Origin: Salinibacterium sp. SWN248
GTDB lineage: Bacteria > Actinomycetota > Actinomycetes > Actinomycetales > Microbacteriaceae
Assembly (NCBI RefSeq): GCF_015864575.1
Contig: NZ_JADYWW010000002.1
Span: forward strand, 62,001-126,000
DNA: 64,000 nt
Direction: 5' to 3'
The position numbers and the translations under genes are program-made. The notes beneath the pieces were generated by a model. It was given only the letters and a program-made list of their open reading frames with translations, was not told the origin of the DNA and searched no databases. Shown here one piece after another: positions 1 to 7,459 of this stretch. The number at the start of each line of letters is the position of its first letter. Within the stretch, counting starts at the first letter, position 1.

Positions 1-182
1 AGTGTTACCGCCGCATCGAGGAACTCTTGAAGGGCGGCCGCACGCTCTTCTTCGTCTCCCACAACGAACGAGACCTGCGCCGCTTCTGCACGCGAGGCCT
101 CTACCTCGACAAGGGTGAGCTCGTGCTCGACGGGCCGATCAACGATGTGCTCGCGCGCTATAACGAGGACTACGGCGCCTAA
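1..182 (+). CDS. ABC transporter ATP-binding subunit, C-terminal fragment (polysaccharide/teichoic acid export type)
   Basis: The reading frame is open from the window edge to a TAA at 180-182 and gives about 59 residues. It contains FFVSHN, which fits the switch/H-loop His of an ABC ATPase, followed by a typical C-terminal run (YLDKGELVLDGP...VLARYNEDY). That ending is characteristic of the Wzt/TagH/RfbE class, which powers export of lipid-linked polysaccharide or teichoic acid across the membrane. The Walker motifs lie upstream, outside the window. The nearby glycerophosphotransferase-like and glycosyltransferase genes agree with a surface-polymer locus. The subfamily assignment rests on only the last fifth of the protein. 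Confidence 0.75.
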   Translation, partial: CYRRIEELLKGGRTLFFVSHNERDLRRFCTRGLYLDKGELVLDGPINDVLARYNEDYGA

Positions 183-267
183 CCGCCCAACGACGCACCA
201 ACGACGCACCAACGTCACGGTTGCTCAACGGCTGCCCAACTCTCGGAGTGCCGTCAGAGTCCTCCGG

Positions 268-273
268 TACGGT
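268..273 (+). promoter_or_regulatory. -10 element TACGGT of a probable leaderless promoter
   Basis: TACGGT matches TANNNT and ends 7 nt before the ATG at 281, so transcription would begin at or next to the start codon. No Shine-Dalgarno sequence precedes that ATG. The same geometry recurs at several other genes in the window. Confidence 0.5.
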
Positions 274-280
274 TAAAACT

Positions 281-1123
281 ATGGCTAAAATCGAAGTGAG
301 CACCTCACACCCCATGGTGGTGCGCGGAATCGACCGAGTACTCACCGTGCAGCGTCCCGTCGTGTTGGCCCACATCCGCAGCATCCGTCGCAGCAAGCCG
401 CACGCGACTCCGGATGAGATTATTGCCGTTCTGGAGCGCCGCTATCTGGCCGCCGTCACCACCGGTGGCGCCCTCGTAGGCGCAAGTGCCGCCATCCCCG
501 CCGTCGGCACGGGAACCTCGCTCGCGCTCTCGAGCGTTGAGACGGCCGGGTTCCTTGAGGCCAGCGCGCTCTTTGCTCAATCGGTCACTGAAGTGCACGG
601 CATCGTCGTTGATGACCCCGACCGCGCACGCGCGCTCGTTATGACGATGGTGCTCGGCACCGCCGGCAGCGACCTCGTGAAACAACTGGCCGCTCAAGCA
701 AGCGGCACGGGCGCCGCGCGCTCGGCGTACTGGGGCGAAACCCTCGCCAAGGGCCTGCCAACCACGCTCATGGGTCCGATTGCTGACCGCATCAAGCACA
801 CCTTCCTCAAACGGTACGCTGCAGCCCAAGGCACCAACATCGTGGGTCGCCTCATGCCCTTCGGTATCGGCGCCGTGATCGGCGGTGGCGGAAACAACAT
901 TCTGGGCCGTCAGATTATCCGCACAGCCCGCCAAGGCTTCGGGCCAGCACCGGCAACCCTGCCATCCTGGCTTGAGCCCGTAATTGCGCTGCCGAAAGCG
1001 CCCAAGACGCCCAAAATGCGGGGCGAGCGCAAGAAGCTACCGGCGCTGCCCAAATTGCCGCAGTTGCCACAGCGACGCAAGCGCCAAGGATGGGTCGAGC
1101 TCGAGAGCGATGACCAGCCCTAG
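281..1123 (+). CDS. conserved actinobacterial protein with hydrophobic Gly/Ala segments, function unknown
   Basis: The product is 280 residues. The frame stays open 20 codons upstream (ATG at 221), but the ATG at 281 is preferred because a -10-like element sits 7 nt before it and the upstream residues look non-coding. The first 50 residues are basic. Two Gly/Ala-rich hydrophobic stretches follow, around residues 65-85 and 190-215 (including GIGAVIGGGGNN). The C-terminus is Pro/Lys/Arg-rich (repeated KLP/LPK). The hydrophobic segments recall EcsC-like membrane-associated proteins, but I cannot assign a family with certainty. It lies between the ABC ATPase and the convergent glycerophosphotransferase-like gene, leaving 5 bp to the latter. 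Confidence 0.7.
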   Translation: MAKIEVSTSHPMVVRGIDRVLTVQRPVVLAHIRSIRRSKPHATPDEIIAVLERRYLAAVTTGGALVGASAAIPAVGTGTSLALSSVETAGFLEASALFAQSVTEVHGIVVDDPDRARALVMTMVLGTAGSDLVKQLAAQASGTGAARSAYWGETLAKGLPTTLMGPIADRIKHTFLKRYAAAQGTNIVGRLMPFGIGAVIGGGGNNILGRQIIRTARQGFGPAPATLPSWLEPVIALPKAPKTPKMRGERKKLPALPKLPQLPQRRKRQGWVELESDDQP

Positions 1124-1128
1124 ATCAG

Positions 1129-2421
1129 CTACTCGTTAGACGTCGGCTCATCGTCGTCATCCTCGAAAGGATCCGCTTCGCTCGACGGTCGATCGCCAAT
1201 GTGCAACTGGGCGTGACGGTGCCACAGGGCGATCAACGTTTCAACGGCCGCGTGGAAGCGAGCAGTCGCGGCGCCAGGAGTCGTGTCACCGAAGTGACGC
1301 TCAGCCCAATAACCGAGGCGTTCCTTCGCCTCAGTGTCGAATTGCACGCGCTGGGCGATCGCAAGGATGTCGCCAGCTTGGTCGGCGCGTAACCACTCGC
1401 ACGCTCCAAGGTAGCCACCCTCATCGATGTCAGCGTGCTCGGAGAGCGGACGCGTGACGATGAGCGGTTTGCCGGTGGCGAGCCGGTCATAGACCATCGC
1501 CGAGACGTCAGTGATGGCGACATCCGCTGCGACAAGCTGCCAGCCCATCTCTTTGCCGTCGTCGTAGATGTGCTGCACCGACGGGTCAGTTTCGTTCGCT
1601 TCGGCAATCGCAGCAATGATCGCGATGTTGGCGCGCTTGTATTCAGGGTCGACAACACCACTGCGCGGGTGCGGGCGATAAATCAGGCGGTGCTTGTCGC
1701 TCGCGAGAACCGCGTTCGTCAACGTAACGCCGTGACTGGCGATGGAACCGTAGGCGGCAGCATCGCGGTCGCCCTCCCAGGTGGGGGCGTAGAGCACAAC
1801 GGTGCGGTCGTCGGGAGCGTACGGCAATTCTCCGGCGAAATGGTCGGCCTGCGGACGCCCGATCGGGATTGCCTTCTTGGCGACATCGAAATCCCAGAGC
1901 TTGTAGCTCAAACGATCGAGCGCGGCATCCCCGGCTACAAGACTGAAGTCATAGGCCTTGAACTGGTTCGTCGTCATGTACATCTTGTCGCTCTCACCAT
2001 GGTTGATGAAAACGTGCCACATGTGGCCGTACCGGAACATCTGGAAGTTTTTGGCGTTCTGGTTGACGTAGAAGATGATCTTCAACGGCTGCTCCGCCAC
2101 AAACTGCTCAAGCTCAGACACTCGACGCAAATAGACGGTTGGTACCGGCGCTTCATCCCACAACGCCAGCACTGAACTCGGTGACCGCGAAATGATCGCC
2201 ACCGGAAAGCTCTTCGAGAGCTCTGCTAGCGGGGCATACCACTGGCGCATTTGGTAAAGATTGACCTTGGTATCAGCGAAGTAGACCGCGATGCTCACCG
2301 AACCAGGAACGGGTAGCGGATGCTCAGCCATGAGGTTCGCCACACGACGCCGATTGCGGCGCGAACGCAACATAGAGCGCACCACCTTGCGTGCGGTTAT
2401 GAAGTCTTTCAGTAGCGCCAT
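1129..2421 (-). CDS. CDP-glycerol glycerophosphotransferase family protein (teichoic-acid-type polymerase/primase)
   Basis: The 430-residue product fits the Glyphos_transf family, which transfers glycerol-phosphate or a related polyol-phosphate from a CDP donor onto a lipid-linked acceptor at the inner membrane face. Visible signatures are FINHGESDK near residue 140, VLYAPTWEGDR near 210, RPHPRSG near 255 and the acceptor-side TDVSAMVYDRLATGKPLIVTRP near 310-335. The ATG at 2421 is chosen over an in-frame TTG four codons upstream. The acidic C-terminus (EDDDDE) is unusual. It is near the export ATPase at the window start, but no TagF-type N-terminal domain is visible. The true polymer is unknown. 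Confidence 0.8.
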   Translation of the reverse strand: MALLKDFITARKVVRSMLRSRRNRRRVANLMAEHPLPVPGSVSIAVYFADTKVNLYQMRQWYAPLAELSKSFPVAIISRSPSSVLALWDEAPVPTVYLRRVSELEQFVAEQPLKIIFYVNQNAKNFQMFRYGHMWHVFINHGESDKMYMTTNQFKAYDFSLVAGDAALDRLSYKLWDFDVAKKAIPIGRPQADHFAGELPYAPDDRTVVLYAPTWEGDRDAAAYGSIASHGVTLTNAVLASDKHRLIYRPHPRSGVVDPEYKRANIAIIAAIAEANETDPSVQHIYDDGKEMGWQLVAADVAITDVSAMVYDRLATGKPLIVTRPLSEHADIDEGGYLGACEWLRADQAGDILAIAQRVQFDTEAKERLGYWAERHFGDTTPGAATARFHAAVETLIALWHRHAQLHIGDRPSSEADPFEDDDDEPTSNE

Positions 2422-2599
2422 GGTCACAATCAAATCGTCGGAGGGTCAATAGAACACCTCACCCGCCGCTCCGTTATCGAGCCGATGCTGATCCAGCGGC
2501 AGGTAATTGGACCGCGCTTTCGATAGTACCTGCCCTCCCCTCGGAGGCCTCTACCCGGCGAGACCGCTGGGAACCGCAGGATTTTGGGGATTATAGAGG

Positions 2600-2605
2600 T
2601 ACGAT
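2600..2605 (+). promoter_or_regulatory. -10 element TACGAT, probable leaderless promoter of the DEAD-box helicase
   Basis: TACGAT ends 7 nt before the helicase ATG at 2613, and there is no purine-rich ribosome binding site between them. The 170-nt region upstream, between the divergent genes, is otherwise free of ORFs. Confidence 0.5.
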
Positions 2606-2612
2606 TGATAGA

Positions 2613-4547
2613 ATGACCGATTCTGATTCAACCGCACCGTCTGATACCACCGAGACCGCGATCACTTTCTCCGACCTCGCTCTCAGCGATGCGGTACTGA
2701 AAGCGGTTCGCGACATTGGCTACGAGACGCCTTCGGCTATCCAAGCAGCCACTATTCCTACTCTTCTGGAGGGGCGCGACGTAGTCGGCCTCGCCCAGAC
2801 CGGCACGGGAAAAACTGCAGCGTTCGCGCTGCCGATTCTCTCGCGCCTCGACGTTTCCCAGAGCAAGCCTCAGGCACTCGTGCTCTCCCCCACCCGCGAA
2901 CTCGCGTTGCAGGTGTGTGAGGCATTCGAGAAGTACGCCACCCACATGCGCGGCGTGCACGTGCTCCCCGTTTACGGTGGACAGGCCTACGGCGTTCAGC
3001 TGTCGGCACTGCGCCGCGGCGTTCACGTTGTTGTCGGTACCCCCGGCCGCATCATGGACCACCTCGCCAAGGGCACGCTCGACCTTTCCGAGCTCAAGTA
3101 CCTCGTTCTCGATGAGGCCGACGAAATGCTCAAGATGGGTTTCGCCGAAGACGTTGAGACGATCCTCGCTGACACCCCTGACGACAAACAGGTTGCACTC
3201 TTCTCGGCCACGATGCCGGCGCAAATCCGCCGCATCTCCAAGAAGTACCTGAACAACGCCGAAGAAATTACGGTCAAGTCGCAGACCACCACCTCGGCAA
3301 ACACGAGCCAGCGTTACCTCGTTGTCTCGTACCCGCAGAAGGTCGATGCGCTCACCCGCATCCTCGAAGTCGAAAACTTCGAAGGAATGATCGTCTTCGT
3401 TCGCACCAAGAGCGAAACCGAAAACTTGGCGGAGAAGCTGCGCGCCCGTGGTTACTCGGCCGCCGCCATCAGCGGTGACGTGGCCCAGGCCCAGCGAGAG
3501 CGCACCGTCAACCAGCTCAAGTCGGGCAAGCTCGACATCCTCGTAGCAACAGACGTTGCAGCTCGTGGACTCGACGTTGACCGCATCAGCCACGTCGTGA
3601 ACTTCGACATCCCCGTTGACACCGAGTCGTACGTGCACCGCATTGGTCGCACAGGTCGCGCCGGTCGCAGTGGTTCGGCAATCAGCTTCGTCACTCCTCG
3701 CGAGCGTCGACTGCTGACTGCCATCGAGAAGGCAACACGCCAGCCGCTCACTCAGATGCAGCTTCCTTCGGTTGAAGACGTGAACTCCACGCGACTCACT
3801 CGCTTCGATGACGCCATCACCGAAGCGCTCAACCAGCAGCCTCGCATTTCGGCCTTCCGCGACATCATTGCTCACTACGTTGAGCACCACGATATTCCTG
3901 AGGCGGATGTTGCTGCCGCTCTTGCCGTTGTAGCCCAGGGCGAGACTCCCCTGTTGCTGTCGGCAGAAGAAGAACGCGCCCAGCGCTTCATCGAGCGCGA
4001 TGACCGCAAGGCACGCACCGATCGCCCCGAGCGTGGCGGAGAACGCGGCGGAGATCGTGGCGACCGCCCCGAGCGTCGCCCCCGTTCGACCAAGCCGATG
4101 GCTGCCTACCGCATTGAGGTCGGCAAGCGTCACCGCGTTGAACCCCGCCAGATCGTTGGCGCTCTCGCCAACGAGGGTGGCCTCAGCCGCGACGACTTCG
4201 GTCACATTCAGATTCGTCCGGACTTCTCGCTCGTCGAGTTGCCCGCCGACATGTCGAAAGATGTGTTGGAGCGACTGCGCGACACTCGCATCAGCGGCAA
4301 GCTGATCGAGATCGCTCCCGACCGCAAGGCAAACGGGGGCGGAGCGCGAGGCGGAGACGGCAAGTACCCCAGCCGCGATCGCTCATTCGAGGGTGGCGCT
4401 CGCGCCAACCGCGAACGTGAAGAATCACGTGGCTACAACAACCGTGATTCTGCGCCCCGGAACGATGCCGGTCGCGACAACACATCGCGTGACAGTGGCA
4501 ACCGCTACGAAGACCGTCCGACGCGCAAGCCTCGTACCAAGTACTAA
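2613..4547 (+). CDS. deaD: DEAD-box ATP-dependent RNA helicase (DeaD/CsdA type)
   Basis: The 644-residue protein unwinds structured RNA in cold adaptation, ribosome assembly and mRNA turnover in family members. All core motifs are visible in order: Q motif (SAIQ, near 40), AQTGTGKT (near 60), PTRELA, GTPGR, DEAD, SAT, and in the second RecA domain ATDVAARGLDV and HRIGRTGR. A DbpA-like RNA-binding domain follows at roughly residues 495-565 (AYRIEVGKRHRVEPRQIVGA onward). Arg/Gly/Asp-rich low-complexity segments at about 455-490 and 570-644 are typical of actinobacterial DeaD and may bind RNA or drive condensation. The start has no Shine-Dalgarno and a well-placed -10 element. The gene stands alone, with a terminator directly after it. 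Confidence 0.95.
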   Translation: MTDSDSTAPSDTTETAITFSDLALSDAVLKAVRDIGYETPSAIQAATIPTLLEGRDVVGLAQTGTGKTAAFALPILSRLDVSQSKPQALVLSPTRELALQVCEAFEKYATHMRGVHVLPVYGGQAYGVQLSALRRGVHVVVGTPGRIMDHLAKGTLDLSELKYLVLDEADEMLKMGFAEDVETILADTPDDKQVALFSATMPAQIRRISKKYLNNAEEITVKSQTTTSANTSQRYLVVSYPQKVDALTRILEVENFEGMIVFVRTKSETENLAEKLRARGYSAAAISGDVAQAQRERTVNQLKSGKLDILVATDVAARGLDVDRISHVVNFDIPVDTESYVHRIGRTGRAGRSGSAISFVTPRERRLLTAIEKATRQPLTQMQLPSVEDVNSTRLTRFDDAITEALNQQPRISAFRDIIAHYVEHHDIPEADVAAALAVVAQGETPLLLSAEEERAQRFIERDDRKARTDRPERGGERGGDRGDRPERRPRSTKPMAAYRIEVGKRHRVEPRQIVGALANEGGLSRDDFGHIQIRPDFSLVELPADMSKDVLERLRDTRISGKLIEIAPDRKANGGGARGGDGKYPSRDRSFEGGARANREREESRGYNNRDSAPRNDAGRDNTSRDSGNRYEDRPTRKPRTKY

Positions 4548-4558
4548 ATTCACACCGA

Positions 4559-4594
4559 CGAACGGCGTTCTGCGAAAGCGGGGCGCCGTTCGTT
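4559..4594 (+). terminator. intrinsic-type terminator after the RNA helicase
   Basis: A perfect 10-bp stem (ACGAACGGCG at 4559-4568 with CGCCGTTCGT at 4585-4594) encloses a 16-nt loop, 12 bp after the stop codon. The following T content is modest. The hairpin may also serve the converging reverse-strand glycosyltransferase gene. Confidence 0.65.
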
Positions 4595-4615
4595 CGTTAA
4601 CGCGAGAGGGGCGCT

Positions 4616-5482
4616 CTAGATCACTGGAGGGCGCCCGGCACGCGCCATCCGCACCACGGTCGCCCAGCCCATGCCTCGGCGACCACCCGGGTTCTCTCGC
4701 CAGCCCGCAAACCAGCCGCCCCACCAGGCACGCATGCCCACCGGGTTCTTCGCTGCACGCAGGACCTGAATTGCGGTCCAGCTGGCAACATAGATTGGCA
4801 CCAACAGCACCGGCAGGTTGCGCTTGGCCAACCACACGCGGTTGCGGGCATTGAGGCGGTAGTAGTAGCTGTGACGAGCCGGATCGATTGCCGGATGATT
4901 CGCCACCAAGTTGCCGGCGTACCAAGCGCGTTTGCCGGCACCCCACACTCGCCACGCGAGCTCTATGCCTTCGTGGGCATAGAAGTAGGGGTCGCCCCAC
5001 CCACCGATCTCGTCGAAGAGCGGACGCGGCATCAATACAGCGCCCTCCCACACGGAAAACACATCACTCGGATGCCGTGGGTCGCCCTTGCGAATGCGCG
5101 GAATCCAGCGGCGTGGGTTCTCTTTTCCCTCGGCATCCTCAACGCGCGGCTGCAGCAGTCCAATGCTCGGATCAGCCTGCATGAGCGCCACAGCGTCGCT
5201 GAGGAACGTCGGAGATGGGATGCTGGCGTCGTCGTCGAGGAAGAAAATCCAGTCACCCTGCACGTGCTCGACACCGCGGTTGCGGCCTGCGGGGATGCCC
5301 AGGTTGGCCTCGAGGTGAAGACCGCGGACGGCATCCGGAAGCCCGGTGGGGTTCCAGCCATTGCCGACCACGATGATGTCGAGTTCAACGCCTTGCTGCG
5401 CCTGCAGCGAGGCAAGGCCGCGCGCGAGGTCGTCGGGGCGCTTTCCCTGACTGAGCGAAACAACGCCGATGCGGTGGGTCAT
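4616..5482 (-). CDS. family 2 glycosyltransferase
   Basis: The 288-residue protein has a GT-A fold N-terminus (RIGVVSLSQGKRPDDL...), the nucleotide-sugar/metal site FFLDDDASIP with Asp83-85, and a downstream YAHEGIELAWRVWG segment that fits the catalytic-base region. A hydrophobic stretch near residues 225-245 (VLLVPIYVASWTAIQVL) suggests membrane association. Its ATG overlaps the stop of the CDP-alcohol phosphotransferase gene by 4 bp, so the two are translationally coupled. With the third gene of the run it probably assembles or decorates a lipid-linked glycan or polyol polymer. Sugar specificity cannot be read from the sequence. Confidence 0.85.
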   Translation of the reverse strand: MTHRIGVVSLSQGKRPDDLARGLASLQAQQGVELDIIVVGNGWNPTGLPDAVRGLHLEANLGIPAGRNRGVEHVQGDWIFFLDDDASIPSPTFLSDAVALMQADPSIGLLQPRVEDAEGKENPRRWIPRIRKGDPRHPSDVFSVWEGAVLMPRPLFDEIGGWGDPYFYAHEGIELAWRVWGAGKRAWYAGNLVANHPAIDPARHSYYYRLNARNRVWLAKRNLPVLLVPIYVASWTAIQVLRAAKNPVGMRAWWGGWFAGWRENPGGRRGMGWATVVRMARAGRPPVI

Positions 5483-6297
5483 GAGCGAACGCGCTTGGAC
5501 GCCATGATGGCCACAAAGTGACCGGCGAGTGCGAGAAGTGCGAGCGGCAGCAGAATGAGCAGCACAGTGCGCTCTGCGGCGAGTGCGGGCACGAAGAGTG
5601 CGACGATCGCCGTTGCGAACGCGATCATCGTGAGCTCAACCGAGTGGTACAGGCGATGGAAAGGTACGAAGCGAGCAAGGCGACGGAGTTTCGCCACGAC
5701 GCTATGGCTCGGCACCGCCTCACCCTTGCGGTCGCTGAGTTTGTCGAGGCCGGCATTGGCTCGAGCAACGTGCACCATGTCATTGAGCGCCTTGTTCAGC
5801 ACGATGATGAGGGCAAGAGCGAAACCGGCAGTGGTCCACGCGAAGTCGGCGGGGAAGTCGAGCGGCCAGCCCGCGGCGCGGAGGCCGAGGGCAATCGGGA
5901 TGAGCGCTTCTGTGCTGTAGTGCCCGACCTTGTCGAGGAACACCCCTGCTGGCGAACGCGTGTTGCGCCAGCGAGCAACTTCACCATCGCTGCAGTCAAC
6001 GAGCATCTGCAGTTGGCCGAGGATGAGGGCGAGAGCAGCACCCGTCATTCCGGGGATGAGCAACGCGGCGGCCGTGAGCCAACCGGTGAGGATCATGAGC
6101 CCGGTGACACCGTTAGCGCTGATGGACGTTTTGAGGAGCATCCACGTCAGGTAGGGGGAAATGTCGCGCAGGTAGAGCGATGCCGTCCAGTGTTCAGCAT
6201 TGGCTCGCAGGCGCACCTCTGGCGGTTGCGTTACTTCGCGCAGTTGGGCGATGCTTTCGGGGCGCGTAGCGGGCTGCGGTGGTGTGTGAGGAGACAC
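5479..6297 (-). CDS. CDP-alcohol phosphatidyltransferase family membrane protein with variant active site
   Basis: This 272-residue integral membrane protein belongs to the family that transfers a phospho-alcohol from CDP-alcohol to an acceptor. The signature D101-x2-DG-x2-AR-x8-G-x3-D122-x3 is clear (DCSDGEVAR...GVFLDKVGH), but the last position, normally the catalytic-base Asp, is His126. Hydrophobic segments occur near 65-100, 140-165, 205-225 and 235-262. The start is GTG with a GGAAGG ribosome binding site 7 nt upstream, located inside the end of the preceding glycosyltransferase gene. Wedged between two glycosyltransferases, it more likely acts on a glycan or polyol intermediate than on bulk phospholipid. 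That role is inferred. Confidence 0.85.
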   Translation of the reverse strand: MSPHTPPQPATRPESIAQLREVTQPPEVRLRANAEHWTASLYLRDISPYLTWMLLKTSISANGVTGLMILTGWLTAAALLIPGMTGAALALILGQLQMLVDCSDGEVARWRNTRSPAGVFLDKVGHYSTEALIPIALGLRAAGWPLDFPADFAWTTAGFALALIIVLNKALNDMVHVARANAGLDKLSDRKGEAVPSHSVVAKLRRLARFVPFHRLYHSVELTMIAFATAIVALFVPALAAERTVLLILLPLALLALAGHFVAIMASKRVRS

Positions 6298-6301
6298 GGT
6301 A

Positions 6302-7330
6302 TTACCTTCCCGTATGCGCTGTGATGTTCTTGGTGAGTTTCAGGAATCCGAGAATGAACCCGCTGCCCCAGCCAAAGTGGATACAGGGAAGCACGATCAG
6401 ATACCAAAGACCTGATCGTAGCCCGTCTTTCGCCGCGGCAACAGCAGCCGCAGCAATGACGAAGAGTGCGTAGATCGCGGGCGCAGCGTAGGCGACGGCC
6501 AGCCAGCCGGTGCCGGTGCTGCTCGCAACAATTCCGAGGATGAGCCCGACTACGGTGCCGACAACAGCCAACGGTGGCACGAAATAGCGCAGCGAATTTG
6601 CCGTTCCAAAGCGGCGAGCGAGCTCACCGCGCCAAATGCCGGTGGCAACGAACTGTCGAATAAGGGTGCGCAGGTTGGACCGCGGCCGGTAGACGACTTC
6701 AAGTTCGGGCGTGAACCAGACGGTGCCGCCGGTAGCGCGCAAACGGCGGTTCAGCTCCCAGTCTTGGCCGCGCTTAATGTCTTCGTCAAAGAGTCCGACC
6801 TCAACGAGACGTGCACGCTGGAAGACGCCAAGGTAAGCGGTATCGGCTGGGCCCTCTTTGCCGCCCGTGTGATGCTGGGTGCCACCGAGACCTTCAGGCG
6901 ACCCGTAGGCGTGAGCGACAGCCCGTTCGAAAGGCGTGCGGCCTTGAGCTTTCATGATGCCGCCAACGTTGTCGGCACCGGTGCGTTCAAGAGTGTCAAC
7001 CGCGACGCGGGTGTAGTTGGTCGGCAACACGGAGTGCGCATCGACACGAACCACGATCGGATACGTGGAAGCGCGGATAGCAGCGTTGAGCCCGCCGGGA
7101 GTGGAACCAAGTTCGTTGGTGATGTGACGGATGCGCGGATCAACCCGCGCCATTTCGTCGATGACGGCATTAGTGCCATCGATGCTCGGACCCAGCGCGA
7201 GCACGATCTCGAAGGGACCCTCATAGTCTTGCGCTGTGAGGCTGGCGACGGCTGCCTCAATGTGTTCAACTTCGTTGAGTACGGGCATCACGTACGACAC
7301 ACCAGTGAGGGCTTGAGCCTTCTTTGCCAT
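6302..7330 (-). CDS. family 2 glycosyltransferase with C-terminal membrane segments (ExoA-like)
   Basis: The 342-residue product begins SYVMPVLNEVEHIEAAVASL, a GT2 start, with the substrate-binding VRVDAHS near residue 95 and QDWELNRRLRATGG near 190, equivalent to the ED/QxxRW region of processive enzymes. Three hydrophobic stretches between residues 250 and 330 anchor it in the membrane. The overall form resembles succinoglycan-type ExoA transferases. The ATG at 7330 is preferred to an in-frame TTG at 7339. It is the first gene of a three-gene reverse-strand operon and ends 4 bp before the GTG of the CDP-alcohol phosphotransferase. Confidence 0.83.
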   Translation of the reverse strand: MAKKAQALTGVSYVMPVLNEVEHIEAAVASLTAQDYEGPFEIVLALGPSIDGTNAVIDEMARVDPRIRHITNELGSTPGGLNAAIRASTYPIVVRVDAHSVLPTNYTRVAVDTLERTGADNVGGIMKAQGRTPFERAVAHAYGSPEGLGGTQHHTGGKEGPADTAYLGVFQRARLVEVGLFDEDIKRGQDWELNRRLRATGGTVWFTPELEVVYRPRSNLRTLIRQFVATGIWRGELARRFGTANSLRYFVPPLAVVGTVVGLILGIVASSTGTGWLAVAYAAPAIYALFVIAAAAVAAAKDGLRSGLWYLIVLPCIHFGWGSGFILGFLKLTKNITAHTGR

Positions 7331-7406
7331 GGGTTCCAATACGTCGGGCCGGGTTGTCGGTCGAGCTTATCGCGTAGGGCGCGAATTGCAGCGGTTACAC
7401 ACGTAT

Positions 7407-7441
7407 GCGGCGTGCGCAGGCTTAGGGCCCGCACACGCCGC
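7407..7441 (-). terminator. hairpin downstream of the HtrA-type protease gene
   Basis: GCGGCGTG (7407-7414) pairs with CACGCCGC (7434-7441). Outer ACGT arms at 7401-7404 and 7444-7447 extend it after a 2-nt bulge. It lies between the protease stop and the glycosyltransferase operon, both on the reverse strand. There is no clear T tract, so its role as a terminator is tentative. Confidence 0.45.
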
Positions 7442-7459
7442 ACACGTGGTCATTCGGTG

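Noticed and set aside
2628-4205. Long reverse-strand ORF (525 codons) opposite the RNA helicase
   Set aside because: It is a shadow of the helicase frame in GC-rich DNA. Its translation has no recognisable domain and no promoter or ribosome binding site.
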